In this document: positions 49,123 through 62,239 of the stretch, piece by piece | Position numbering within the stretch: position 1 is the first letter of the stretch | How the letters are laid out: every line of letters begins with the position of its first letter | NCBI RefSeq assembly: GCF_000143535.2 | Contig: NC_037325.1 | Span: forward strand, 1,488,001 to 1,552,000 | Direction: 5' to 3' | From: Botrytis cinerea B05.10 | Taxonomy: Eukaryota; Ascomycota; Leotiomycetes; Helotiales; Sclerotiniaceae | Length of the DNA stretch: 64,000 bases | The notes under the pieces: model-generated | The model's input: only the letters and a program-made list of their open reading frames with translations | Database searches by the model: none | Told to the model about the DNA's origin: nothing | Program-made: the position numbers and the translations under genes

Positions 49123-49764
49123 TAGTTAGAATTGGGGCACAAACAACAAAAATAGACGATGATACAACGAGGGTTGATAGGAGTAGAGTGAACATAAGCA
49201 TACCAAAATTGGGAGCACAAAGGATTCTGCAGAGTGTAGGAATGTTGTTGAAAACGAACAAAATTTGATTTCTTAGGCACAGGCCGAAAAATGTAAGGAA
49301 AGAACGGCCAAGACAGCAGGTTAAATCTCAATACCACTGGTATATAGTGAGTATCCCGACGATATTTCCTCGATTACTCGGGGATCCAACGAGCCACGAG
49401 TCGATGAGGGTATCATCAAGGCAAAAGAATACACTGATTTCCTGGATATAGATTACACGAAACTCATGAAAGAAAAGCTTTTGACAACGTATCCTTGATG
49501 CGAGGCACCAACTTTAAGACCAGACGCCTATCCCGATACAATCCAGCCTGTACCCATGGCATTTCTGCTGTTTCCCATTATATCCAAATTTAATTGCTGC
49601 TATGTCGATATTCTCCGCAAGTTTTCCAAAATCCCAATCGATATCAATAGCCCAAACTCCATTATCTCACGATGGTATTCTTTTGTTGCCGCAAGCTGCC
49701 CGATATCCAAAATACTCCATGGCCCTGCAGCAGCTCCTATCACCCAAAATTCTAAGCCATAAAT
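49123..49764. other. Intergenic between two minus-strand genes
   Basis: 5' flank of the F-box gene and 3' flank of the Cys-rich-tail gene. No other gene seen. Confidence 0.4.
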
Positions 49765-50124
49765 TCACATCACGCTGCAACTGCAACAACAGCAAGCTGC
49801 GGCACATCCTGCACAACATCCCAAAGCGACATCTTCTTTGTTATGTTTCTTCTCGACCTTTTGTTGCTGAACATACACCAATTCCCTCGGAGCTCCCTTG
49901 CCATCAGTCATGAGGTGTGTAGGTTGAGGTTGAGCTGGCGCCTTGTATACGTATTCTTGAGTGTAGACCGGAGGCATATTTGCGACATCTGCTGGTTCAC
50001 GGTCCCAAAGACTCCTTTGAGGCTTTTGGGGTTGTTGTGCCATTTTTGACTGTGAATAATAATCGTAAATCTGTTGGCTTTCCGCTGGTGATTGGGTTGC
50101 TGGACGCGGTCTGGGGTTTGACAT
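49765..50124 (-). CDS. Small protein with cysteine-rich C-terminal tail (CYSTM-like)
   Basis: Single exon, 119 aa. The first 95 residues are polar and rich in Gln, Pro and Tyr (PVYTQEYVYKAPAQPQPTHL). The last 20 residues are LGCCAGCAAACCCCSCSVM, a Cys-rich hydrophobic tail like that of the CYSTM family, which anchors small stress-linked proteins at membranes, probably by palmitoylation or dimerisation. Nothing is known from context: the neighbours are the F-box gene and a gene-free tract. Confidence 0.75.
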   Translation of the reverse strand: MSNPRPRPATQSPAESQQIYDYYSQSKMAQQPQKPQRSLWDREPADVANMPPVYTQEYVYKAPAQPQPTHLMTDGKGAPRELVYVQQQKVEKKHNKEDVALGCCAGCAAACCCCSCSVM

Positions 50125-53100
50125 TTAGATGTTGAAAGCTCTGACAGCCAGCTCAATCTCTATCCCCGCCGCAAGTCTTGGTGATTCACTCCAATCTTCC
50201 CTTGCTGTGATGTCGTACGTTTGTGAGTCAATCAAGCAGCCGCTTCACATTCACTCCCAGCATGAAAACAAAATGATGAGCAACAGCACGGAGATTAATA
50301 CTTATCCATTTCATTTCACGTTCTCACTCCCATCTAACAATAGGCTGAGGAGGAACCTGACTTGTGTCCCTGCCGGACAACTCAGCCTCTTGCCATATCC
50401 AATCACGAAGGATGATGATCAAAGATGAGGTTGCACATTGGAGGCGGTGCCAAGCAATTTTGGGAAAAGGATCAGTTGATACGGTGCAAGGATCTTACAT
50501 AAGCAAATGAGGTTGATTACTCGATCAGGCCACAATACCTTCCTTTCGTCAATAACAAGTATAAAATAGACACGACGAAGAATCCTTCATAGAACAAATC
50601 GTCCTCTTTGGTTCTTCTGGCATATTTGAATAAAGGGGGGAGCATTCATTTAAACCTTATTAAACTATCGACGCCAATCACGACTCCACTTCGAACCATT
50701 AGTTGTCGATCAATGCGGCCCGGCTTCTGCTCCTCGACCTCCATCTGCTCTAGCTACTTTATTGGTCTTAGGTTTCCTGTCATACAAAAATAGACATGCC
50801 GCCTCGGGGTCCTCGATTACAGTTCAAGCCACTTTTCTATCTTATCGCCTTCCCTCTGCTTATATTGAGCGTTCGAAAGCCTCACGTGCCTCCCCACAGG
50901 AAGATATAAATGCTGTCTCTTCGTTGCTCGTGGAGCCCAAAATAGATCGTGTATAAGGCTGAGGTGGCGGTATCTGGATAAGGATGAGGCTCATAGTCCA
51001 GGACGTGTTTTGAGATGAACCGTTGCTGGACCCAAAACACACGGTGTGTCAGCCTCAGCCTTTTGACCCCACAATTTAAGAGTTGAGTTGTTTCCTAGAT
51101 CAGGTCAAATAGTTGGTCTGAATCTAAACCCGAATGGTTGGTACAAATCATGGCTGGACAATATAAATTTTACGTTTGGGCGTCTTCCTTCTCCTAGGCT
51201 ACGATATAATCAGGCATGACTGAAGGATAGGAACATTCTCCGCAAAAGCTGAGCATGCACGCAAAGCTGTCCGGCTTCCAACCCAAAATCGATTATACCA
51301 AGTTCAAAGTACCATGGTGATGGTTATGCTACGAGGCAAATCCCATATGCCTTGGAGCGTGCTGTTCGGCTCCCAAAATGACCTTCCAACAAATGTTATC
51401 TCTGGTTCCACTTCCGCGACACCATGTTCAAGTCCAGCATCGAAAGAAGATACGACGCTGATCGTACTTCAATCACCGCAGAGCAGGTTGTCAACAAACA
51501 CGGTGTGTTATCAGAAAACACGAAATAGAGTACGAGGTTATACAACGTATGCCTACTGTTTTTACTTCGCAATGAATCCATGGGCTTTTCAAGAAAAGAA
51601 AGAGTTTCCTTTCCGTAACCTTCATCTAGTTATGAAAATTTCTTTCATATTCTCCTTGCTATTTCTCATAATTCATGTTGGCATGATGGTTGAACAGCAG
51701 GTTGTTTCAAAGGGGGGCAATTCGTCATAACTCCGAAGAGCTGTCAGTCTATTTTCTCATGGAGAAAATCTGTCGCCGGATTAATCGCTTTCACATAAGG
51801 GTTGTAATACTCTGGACTCCTTACCACAAATAATGAAAAGCTTTGAACGTTTATTCAATTGTAATAATTAAATGGTTTAAAACATTGATATCATTGTGAA
51901 TGTCAGTGAACTTCGAATCTTGAATGCTTTATTTGATCCAGTAACCCAGACCAATAGATGTCCCAGGTTTATGTAAGGCGTCCCTCCCACACTCATGTTA
52001 TTCTCCTGTCATGGAGTTTGCGCCGCAGCTGTCTGTTTAGAACTTGGATATCAGGCTTAATCTTTCTTCTTCCATTTATCTATCAGTCGTCAGTGTACAC
52101 GTAAACTCGTGATGTCTCTTTTTAACGTACCTCTTTTCTTTCAGTAGATTACTTCTGCTATCAGACTAGGTATTCCTCTTCAGCATCATCGATCTGGGGA
52201 GAACAAGAGCAAAGAGACTCGACTCTTTTCATCACATGTAAGTTACAGGGAGAGGCTTAGGCAGCTTAGCACCAATTTGCTTGACTGTGAGATTTAGATA
52301 TGCACTTACAAACTCTTCTTTAAAGCAAGACTCTTAGTAACAGAGCACTTTCGAATCTTTCTTTACTTTCTGAAACTCGACTTCACGGAGGGAAAATAAT
52401 GACCAATCGTATGTGGCAAACAGTCTCAGCAAAAGGAATTCATGGGTCGACTCCCGTTATCAAAGAAAAATTGCTTCTTTATACAAGCAAGCAATCAATA
52501 AACAGTCCATTATATATACTCGCTTCTCCGCTTAGTCCTCCGCGATATCTGCAACTATATTTAAGATTCCTCCTTCCACATACTTTCGAGCATCATCTGT
52601 CTAGTGGGTTTCTCGCGGAAGCAACCATGAGGAGTCGATTGCTTTCTTGCTCTTGCTAGGAATCAGACCAAATGTTCGAGTCGTTACCGTTCATGCTTAT
52701 TCTCTGATTGTCGATAATCTGTTTTTGCTATCGTCAATGAGATTTATCAGATGATACAACCTCTCTCTCATAATATGATGATGTCGTAACGTGAAAGTTG
52801 ACTTGGGTCCCGAGATAGATATACTTACGCAGAAAGGCTGAATCCCTGTTCCTCTTCTAAAAATTCGTTGTTCGTTGTAAATGATGAATGAATTGACTTG
52901 AGTCTCCATGCACATCCCTTATGTACCCCATACAGCCTCGAACGATGGATCTCCATCTGATATTCACTATAGAGATTCTCCCTCCTTCTATTTTCCCCGC
53001 TTTCACTTCTCTAACATATAAAGCTTACATTCATCATCTAAAGGAACTTCTCTATACTATCTTGATCTCTAGATGCCACAAAATTTCGAGAGGGATTGTG

Positions 53101-55973
53101 AAACAATCCTTTCTTCCTGGTAAGCCTTCATATCGCGCTATGTAAAGTACCAGTTCTCGTTCTCTACAGTAGTGTAATTTTCGTTGGTGTTTATTATCTT
53201 CGTCGCCAAATAAACATTTTCATTCAATCCAGAGAATTCATATTTGCTACGCTATGTCGAAACTGCCATACTGAGGATCGAAATAGATTCAAGCTCTTTC
53301 CTCACCAAAGATTGACAAATTCCAGGTCTGAATTGGCTTGAAAGTATTTCCGCGCAAGACACTTAGTAAAATAGTAGTTTCTATACTGCTCCCGGCCGAT
53401 GTCCGCGCTTGTAGGGTTTTTTATGTCCGATGATAATAACTTCCCCCCTCGTTTGATGCAACGTTGGATACTATCTATAACATGGCCTGTAGAGTCTCTA
53501 GTTCTCATTCCTATTTCCTATTTTAGCCGTCAAGATTGGTTCATGCTGCTTCTACCGAAATTTCGTGCAGTGATGTATGAGTATATATATCCTGTTGCTG
53601 GGAGCTTGCTATAGTGGACAACCGTGAAAAATGAGATAGACACTACAAGGAGACAACTACTAACATCTACCATTCGATGCGACCAGAAGCCTGTGTTAGT
53701 AGAGAAATCTATTTTTCAACATGTTCGGAAGAGAGTTTTCAATCATTGTCGAAGTCATGGGGTTTTAATCGTTGTTGAAACCTATTTGCCATTGAAAGTC
53801 TCTGTTGGCATATCTGTCTCGCCCTCTGTCAATTCTCGTAAATTAAAAGCTGTATCAAGGAAGGGGAGTGGGGGCGGGTATACATTACTGCCATCAAAAC
53901 TTCGCCGTTATTGTTGAATAATTCCATTGAGAGTTTCACTAACTTTTAAATAACAAGCTAATAATCGTATAGCAGAACCTGTCTCTAGTTATATCGCAAA
54001 ACGATACAACTTTTTTTCCACGACATTGAATAATTTCAGAGGTCCTTTTGCTAGTCGTGTAAAAGTCGAAAGTGTAATTTGTCACATAAATCATGTCTCG
54101 CAGAGTTTTTATATAGAGGTCTCCCAGCGCATCCGAGCTCTGCAAGGTGGATAGCGAATGTGAATTCTTCATCTATCCCCAATTACACGCACATGATCTC
54201 ACAACTTAGACCCAACATCTCTACGCCCCAGTTTATCTGACCGATTCTTCATTACTCAAAGCGTGTTCTCGCCTAAACCATTCACTAACCGCTCTTTTCC
54301 CCTCTACACTCGAAGCCTACTTCATTATTTAAGCAACTCGTTAGCTTTACTTTGCTATTATCAGTAAATAAAATCATACTACCTCGCCATTGCTTTGCTT
54401 CTAGAGAAAGAAGTCTTTGAGTTCTCTGGTACTTGCGTGCACGCGACACATCCCACAGATGATATCAAAGCCACCTTTTCAATAGTGCTCAGGGCTTGGG
54501 GTATTTGGATGTTGCTGTGAGTTTGCACATTCAGAATTTGATAATGTGAAAATAACACCGACAATGAGAACATGTTGAAAAATAACAACGACAGCAGAAA
54601 CTAGCGACGGGCAGCGCCCTTTAGACTTCAGAGAAGACACATGCAGATTACCACACCGCAAAAATAGACTTGGGGATAAATGTATGAGGAGAATAGCAAA
54701 GGCTTGATGAGCGAAATGGAGCTTCCATGTTCCGCGGTCTTCTGCATTTTTCTGAGCATATGTATGAGGAATTGATGCTAGGCGAGTGGGTGTTTATATA
54801 ATGGCTAAATTATCAAGGGGGGGGTGTCAGTGTAAGCTAGCTAGAGATGGAGAGATAGAACTGCGGTTACAAGAGAGGAATGTTGGTGAATTCAACAGTT
54901 ATACCCTCTGACTTCGCATAGGTACCTTCTACATCATTCACAGTTAAATTCACTTTCCATTGAATCTTTCTTGCTTCAAAATTCCACATCCGCTAGTTCC
55001 CTTCGAGCCGCTGGCTTATTAATATTTCCGTTCAATGGAGATATGTAGAGCTTTCGCATCATCTCTCATACGCGGATCACCTCTCGCACACTACATGCTC
55101 CTATTGAAGAGGGCGTGGAAATCGATCTGAATACACGTGGAGAAGAAGAATGGTTTGTGAGAGACTTTCCATGAGTTTGAATTAATTGAGGTTGAATTAT
55201 TAGATTAATATGATTGTAGCAAGTTATGATGAGGTGGCATTGGTTGTCATTTGTTTTTGTGACTGTCATTTGTGGTGCTCGGTTATTGTTGAATAACTAT
55301 TTTTCAGTAACGATTTCGATGTCAGCAGCAATACCAATCCTATTACATTCTGAAACCACAGAAGAATTTCTCCCCAAACTAGGCCTTTAGTGAGGGCCGT
55401 GGGATTCGTGTCATAACACGCAATAAAGCACTCGATTAAAATCACACCCGGAATGCTCACAGGAAATACAGCAATTGTCAGAACGAGTGCTATTCTCCAT
55501 CACCTGGGATATTCCATGTTTTTGCTGAAAGGATAAAGAGCTCAAGCTACTTCTCTCGAAGCTTTATATACCCGAGAGTTTTTGGGAAAGAATTCGTTTA
55601 GCTGGGGCAGGAAGTGGAGTGGTTGGGTAGTGAACACGAGTGAAGAGCTGATGTAATATAGGTATAGCGGGAGGGATAGTATGTATATGATTGCTGGCGA
55701 TTTATTGACTACACGATATGTAAGTGTGAAAAGCGGAATGCCGAGTAAATCACCGAGATAGAAATATGTACTTGGGTATTGTATGAGGATGGCAGTCAAA
55801 TGACAGAATCGATTACTTTCTTTGGTAATATTTCCCCTTTGTAAGCGACAATTCGCGCAATTCAAAAAGCAAAATTTGAGGTCAGATGTACTGCACATGA
55901 TGATTTTGTGTTACATGCTATATTTACACATGATTCATATCGTCTTATACACTTTATTTGTGAAAGATCGAAT
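50125..55973. other. Long gene-poor tract (5.8 kb)
   Basis: No confident gene. An ATG-started frame at 51314-51730 (+, 138 codons) ends in a hydrophobic segment (ISFIFSLLFLIIHVGMMV) but shows no family. On the minus strand, frames at 55542-55898 and 55266-55520 carry hydrophobic stretches (AIIYILSLPLYLYYISSSLV; LTIAVFPVSIPGVILIECF); the second is broken by TGA near 55498, so they may be remnants of a membrane protein. No repeat or RNA gene was seen. Confidence 0.4.
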
Positions 55974-57199
55974 TTAATCAACAAGCTTTCCGTAGAAAGG
56001 AACACCCATCGCGCTAAGCAAAAGTCTAGCATGACGATCGGATGTTGCGGTGGTTTTGACTGTAACGTGGAATCCAGGAATCAACCTAGGTGGATACATC
56101 TAGGAAATTTGGTTAGCTTTTGAAGGACATGCAAATTGTCAGTACAAACTTACATCATAGTTGACCTGAACTTCTGGGAATAAAATAGTTCCTTCTCTAT
56201 TGAAACCAAATGACAAATTTCCACTTCCATCTCCAGTTGAGCCTATCTAAATTAGCATTCCTTCCATCACATGTCTACCGAAGAAACTCACCCTTTACAC
56301 CTTGCCAATCCTTAATTTTTGGGAATACCACATTGATACACTTATCGAGGAACTCCAATGCGTCGTTATTTCTCATAGTACAAGTTAAAGAAACTGGCAT
56401 GCCCTTTCGAATACCGAATTGTGCAACGTTGTGTGTTGACTTGTGAATTTCTGGCCTGACACCCGTAATTGATTGTAGTAGAATACCAGCGACATGCATA
56501 TATGCGGAATCTCCAAGTGCACCCTTAACCATCGAATGGACAGTGACTTCTTCGATCTTAGGAATGTTGCGCCAAGTAATGTCTTGTTCAATGAGACGTA
56601 AAACATCTCCACCACGAGGACCTCTCTTTGGTCTACCTTTATGGTATGGCGATGAATCGTCCCATGTTCTTAAACGATCGGCTTTAGGAATTGTGACGGT
56701 TCCAGGTGGTTTATGAACGTATGCCATGGTCATAATGTCGTGGGAGATGGTTGATTTATAGGTTTGTTCGAGGCGATTGGGGCCGAATGGACCAGGAACG
56801 AATTCTCGAGACGAAGGATCTGATTTCGGTGGAGGTTGATGAGGATGGAGGGGACCTCGATAGTATCTCGGTGATCGAAATTGGTATCTATAAAAGATAT
56901 CAGCATTGCCCCTCTCTCACATGGAATTTGTCGCGGTCATACCGACTGGAAGGGAGTTCTCTCTTCCGCCCTTGTGCCCTCTTTACAGGGTCGAAAGTGT
57001 CAATTACTTCACTTGGCACAGATGTTGAAGCAAATGAAGATTGCGATTCGAGGTCTTGGAAATCTTCTGGACTCTCTCTTGCGGCAACAGCTTCTCCAGA
57101 TGCATATCTGCGACCATTCCTCCCTATCGATGCTGGCGTTGATCGTATTTCCCTCCTCGAGAATCGACACAAGGTCGACGGCAATTCTCGTAAAGCCAT
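55974..57199 (-). CDS. MRPL7: Mitochondrial large-subunit ribosomal protein uL5m (MRPL7)
   Basis: Part of the central protuberance of the mitochondrial ribosome, near the 5S-like position and the tRNA contact loop. Four exons: 56943-57199, 56292-56887, 56154-56242 and 55974-56099 (355 aa; introns 55, 49 and 54 bp). The N-terminus is Arg/Ser-rich (MALRELPSTLCRFSRREIRS), a mitochondrial presequence. A fungal N-terminal extension precedes the uL5 fold: IPKIEEVTVHSMVKGALGDS, GILLQSITGVRPEIHKS, NVAQFGIRKGMPVSLTCTMR, FLDKCINVVFPKIKDWQG. The third exon gives the conserved loop GNLSFGFNREGTILFPEVQV and the last gives PGFHVTVKTTATSDRHARL, ending in a family-typical C-terminus. Reading through the first intron would truncate it. 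The USP gene is divergent. Confidence 0.93.
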
Positions 57200-57986
57200 G
57201 CTGTCTGGGTATATGGAGGGGTATGTTGATCCAGCCGTCAAGCCGCTCAAACAGCAGTATCGAAAAATATCTCGAGAGATGCCTTACTTTCGCGCATCAG
57301 GCACCAAGGTCTTCCAAGACACCCTGCTTATCTAAGACATTCTGAGTGGTCCTTCCAAAAGCAACAGGCCGGTGCGCATGCGAATTGATTGGCTGACGGA
57401 TCTTGGAATGGTTCTTGCACCCCATGCACGTGTCATGCAGCAAGGATCAGCATTATCATCTATCGTCCGACCCTTCTAAAAAAAAGTTCGGAGAAAGTTC
57501 CATTCTGCACCGAGGGAAGGATCACCAAGATTCTACGCAGTACGAACTACAAACAGGTGTGGAGTCGAGATTGCCTAGTACACAGGTAGCGGGTGGGTGG
57601 TAACCTCTCGATGAAAATGAAGCAACAACAAACACAACCATCACTCCAACAACTCACGCTTTTGCTTCAATCCTTCTCTACGTACACTCCAAAATACAAT
57701 ACAAACTCAGTCATCAAATTCACACTCTTTAAAGATTGATACGACGCCTCCGACTCATCTGCGAAAGGTCCAGAAAGCAATCAATCACTCATTCACTTCG
57801 TCTTCGGAACATGGAGTATGCCAATCCTTCCCAACGTTGAATCGTACACCATTTCCACTCGTACACAATTCGAATCAGCAATCAAACCCCAGCGTCCTAT
57901 TATTGCCAATCACTTGGTTGATTTCTTTACAACAACAATATTCACATACGGGCCTCTTGGGAAGCACCACGAATCCATCCTTCATC
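57200..57986. promoter_or_regulatory. Bidirectional intergenic region of the uL5m and USP genes
   Basis: 787 bp between divergent starts. A palindrome TGCGCATGCG at 57373-57382 and an inverted CCAAT box (ATTGG at 57388-57392, within GATTGGCTGA) lie about 180-190 bp upstream of the uL5m ATG. Fungal CCAAT boxes bind the Hap complex, which often controls mitochondrial genes. No other gene is seen here. Confidence 0.45.
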
Positions 57987-60740
57987 ATGAATAAATTCGG
58001 CGGCAGAAAGGATAAAGACAAGGAGACTTCACACAAACGGGATAAATCAAGAGACAACAAGTCGGCCGAGAAGTCTAATGAGAAGAAGGTAATGCGCCTG
58101 CGACATTCACATCTCATTGCTTGATCTTCCTGGCATTCGGGCGGGGGGAGGTTGGCAGTCACTCCCGAGGCCTCCTTCTCCATGGCGCATTTCCGATGCA
58201 ATGATGACACGATGACAGAATCTCAAATTCACATGTACTAACTCTTTATTCTTGTTCATTCTAGAGTCGATCAGTTTCCGACATTTTTACCTCGTTATTT
58301 GTTCATATTAGAAATTCGAAGTCGGAGAAGGAACAAGATGAAGACCAGGAAAAGGTTGGACTAGTTCATAACTACCCGGACAGTATTGCTAATGGAACAA
58401 TAGATTTCACGGATCAGAAGCTTATTGGAATCAGATGGACACAATGATGTGAAAGATGATCAAATTCTGTTTTGTCTGAATTCAATTTATGCCAATGGAA
58501 ATGTCGAGAAAGCACATCAAATCTTGCTTGTGTTCCACAATTCGCTCTCTGGAGTCATATATCCGTATGATCCAAAAATAACAATGCTCGGGGCACAGAA
58601 TTCTCGTGGAGTTACTTGTTGGCTGGACTCTTTTCTGGCTTCATTGTTTACGGTCCCTACTCAATTCCAAGAACTACTCAACAACTTCTACGAAGATCCT
58701 CTCAAACAAAACCTGATCCAATTAATTCGCTTATGGGTGAACCTTATGAGATCAGGCATTTTGATCGAAGTTAACATCGTTAGTTTTGCCTTCTATATAC
58801 TTGATTGACTTGCTAATTTCGAACAGACCGAACGTATACTAGATAGTTTGATCGAATGCGGCTGGGACGACTTGGATAAAACTAAAGAACAAGACCCGAC
58901 TGAGGCACACATGAAGATTGGAGATATACTCGATTGGCCAATGCTTGACTTGAGAGTCGATTATGAACATGGTGGTATCCGCGAAAAGGATGATCATAGA
59001 ACCTCAAAAGAGCGAACGCTTCCAATCTCAATTTCAACCGATCATGAGGGGCCAGGTCGTTTACGACTCGAAGAATGTATAGAACGGTCCTTGTTGTCTT
59101 TAGTCAAGATTCAAAGACGCGTCGAACCCGACGATGATGACGAAAAACCAGTTCCAGAGCATGTGGAGACCATAGAAGCCGAACCTAATACTGACAAAGA
59201 GCCAACCTCGGAACATGTCGAGAACACGGAAGCCGAACCGGATACTGCACCTCCAAGCCACATCGAGATGATTGGCCAGTCATCTTCCCAAAATTATCTC
59301 ACTCGGGAGGTCACACGTGACGGAGGGTCACTAAACCGTACGACGAGTCGCAATTCTACGCGTAAAGAAAGAGAAGTCGACGCGTTCATATTATCTAAGC
59401 TGATTCGTCCGTCCAGTAGTTGGTCTCCAATTTCTTGCCATTTAAATTCAAATATTGCTCCACTTAAGACTGTACCTGTACTAATTGGTGATATAGTTTG
59501 GTTTTCCAAACCTGCTCCAGAAAATAATCGAGAATTCGTTGAACGGATCAAACAAAACCATAATCCAATGCTAGGATTTGATCTGAAAAGATATCACAAT
59601 GTGGAGGGACCAGACGGCAAAGAAATTCTAAAAAAGAACAACACCCATGTTGATATCCCAAAGAAAATGAAACTACCACCACACTTGGTCCATGAGTATG
59701 AAGGATCAAACGAGATAGCAATCTCGGATTGTTTCGAACTTGTACTTCGATCGATGATTTGCCACGAAGGATCGCTCGAAAGCGGACATTATAGATCGCT
59801 AATTCGCTTAGATGTGGAGACCGGTGGCGACTCGAATTCTGTACAACCAAAAGATGGCCAACATCCACCAGCTTATGTTGATGACTGCTGGATAGTCCAC
59901 GACGACATGGCAAAGGGCGGAAGAGTAGCCAGTGTAGATATTGATGCAGCTTTGAAGCATGACAGCAAGTACGGAATGCCAGTAACCTTGTGGTATGAAT
60001 TTGTTCCGATTCTAGCGAACCTCTCCCCAGAGGATTTGGCAAGGTTCTCCGATAACACAACACCTCCATCGTACACATATTCTTCTGTTCCAAGTATAGA
60101 TGTGCAAATTTCGAAGGCAAGTCCAGATTTAAACAATGGCAGCGGCGACGATGAAGGATATTTTACCCCACCACCGAACGATCGTTCAAACTCTGTTGTC
60201 AGATTTTCATCTGAAATTGATCGATCCCGTAGAAGTCTCAATCTTCCCGACGATGACAGAAGAGGAAGTGTTGCGGCCACGGATGCGAGTAGTGTTAGTG
60301 TTGAGAAATCAGATAATGACTCAGCTCCTGCTACGCCGGGTGAGGAGCCAGTTAGTGCCAGAACTTCAAGAACATTTCGGAGAAGTAAGGCATCACGAAG
60401 TCGACCACAAAGTTCCTCGAATGAAAAAAGCGAAAAAAGCGAAAATCGCAGGTCATACTTCAAAGACTTGATAACAAGGGCAAGCAAAGAGTCTCTACAA
60501 AAGCCAGATACGAGCAAAGAATCTATACCTGCTGTGCCTGCTCTACCTGGTCTAGGATTAGATGGTCCTCCCGACTCTAGTGTCAATGGAGATCTCGCAA
60601 AACCTGTTGAAGCAAGTGGTGGAGTATCCCGCAAAGGCAGCAAGAAGGGTAAAAGGCGAAGTAAAGAAGCTACGGACATAGATGCTAAAGATAAGGACAA
60701 AAACTCAGATCATTCGGATAGAGTTTGTAATATTATGTGA
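57987..60740 (+). CDS. Ubiquitin-specific protease (USP/UCH family C19) with C-terminal CaaX-like box
   Basis: Cysteine protease that removes ubiquitin. Four exons: 57987-58088, 58265-58354, 58404-58778 and 58827-60740 (826 aa). The N-terminus is strongly charged (Lys, Asp, Glu, Ser). The Cys box is LGAQNSRGVTCWLDSFLASL (Cys near residue 138). The His box is ESGHYRSLIRLD, followed by YVDDCWIVHDDM. Between them is an acidic insert with a duplicated EH-VE-TEAEP-T-type unit (SEHVENTEAEPDT / PEHVETIEAEPNT). About 280 residues after the catalytic domain are Ser-, Glu- and Arg-rich and probably disordered, with a basic patch KGSKKGKRRSKE before the end. The last four residues are CNIM, a possible farnesylation site. 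The ORF stop is TGA at 60740. The closest named orthologue is not clear to me. Confidence 0.9.
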
Positions 60741-62239
60741 AAAGAGTTGAGTAGAGGCATTCTCAAGGCGTCTGGATATACTGAGGATGTTCGATAATTT
60801 TGGAGGTCACCTACATTATGGTCGATTCTCATACATTGGTGATGGCGTTTGAGAGGTAAGTTCTGATACCAGTCATTATAGTTATGGTTTGGGAATGTGG
60901 ATATGGACATGGGCTTCGGTTTTCAAACGGGGTTACGGTCATGATTAGTGAGGAAATATAAGAGAATTTGGCAACCTGCTATGGGATGCGATTTCTAAGA
61001 GGGCCGAATCAGATTATATTATCTATCACAATCAGAGCATAAATTAAAAGCACAATGTGCATAGATTTTAGGGCGTGGGAGATCAGTATCAATGGCCGGA
61101 TTCGTAGTAGGGAGAGCTATTCTATTGCGTGCTTATAGAATTCAACCTCATTGTGGGAAAGGGACCAGAGGGCAAGATGGAATTATAGATAGGGACAGGG
61201 TTGGGTATAGAACTTTGGGGCTAAGTATATAAAAATGATACAGCATTACACAATAGTATTTCTGGACAAATTCTCTGAGACCTGTTTGTATTGGTGATTG
61301 GTGTTATGATATTTGGGGTTGGACGAAGACGGGTTGACATGATAAATGTTTACATGAGATGAGAGTTCTTTATACTGAATAGACTTGCCAAATGCATCTT
61401 TCACGATGGATGATTGTTCACTATTCAAGGTTGATATCATTGTTAAGGAATACTCAAACAATACAAATTGTAATTGTAAGCTCTATCAAGATCTTACATA
61501 ATAACAACTTCTTCGCTCTTTCATTCGTTCTTTCAATCCCTCACATATTATTGAACGGAAATCATATCGTGAAGTTTTGGTTGCATATATTATTCTCCGG
61601 GTGTCTTTTGTTGTTAGTTAATTTGATTTGAGAATTGAGTTGAGGATTGAGTTTGATGCTAATTTTTGGGGTAGGGTCAGGGGGGGATTAATGAGCGAGT
61701 AAATTTACGGGTAAGGAGTAAACAATTAAGAAAAAAATAATCAAGGTGAAGATTACCGGTGTAAAGATTATCGTAATTGAATAACAATTGTAAGTAAATG
61801 CCAAAATACAACGTTTAATATGTAATATATCATGAATAATCATATTATGGCAAGTAATAAATATACGCATTCAAACGATTTCCTCGACACACAAAGTGGG
61901 AATAAGTGACGTGTAACGGGTTCCGAGAATCTGTACGCACTCTGTAGATCGGATTAGGTTTTTTTTAGTTCTCGCTAGTTTTCGCGAGAGGGAAGGAACT
62001 AACGAGAACTAACGAGGACTAGCGAGATTTAGTGCGTGGTAGGCTGGGCTTGATGATGATCGTTGGGTTGTGTTATGTGGGGTTTTGGGGATTCTTGGGG
62101 GAGGGAGGGGTGATGGGTGATGAGTATTTTGTGGTTTTTTTCTTTGGATTGGGTTGGAGTGAGGGGTTTTGAGGGTTTGGGGGGGGAAGGGGGGAAGTTA
62201 GTTGGTGGATGGTGGATGGTGGATTGCGGTGGATGCTTG
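60741..62239. other. Intergenic, 3' of the USP gene
   Basis: AT-rich DNA without a supported gene. It contains the short inverted/tandem repeat at 61967-62026. From about 62040 the plus strand is G-rich. Confidence 0.45.
61967..62026. repeat. 10-bp tandem units with inverted copy (hairpin)
   Basis: AACTAACGAG at 61997 and 62007 and GACTAGCGAG at 62017 are tandem. AGTTCTCGCTAGTT at 61967-61980 is the inverted complement of 61997-62010 with one mismatch, leaving a 16-nt spacer that itself holds CGCGAG. Confidence 0.65.

Noticed and set aside
59873..60700. Minus-strand frame of 275 codons
   Set aside because: It is the antisense shadow of the USP C-terminal half, whose coding frame is supported by the catalytic His box.
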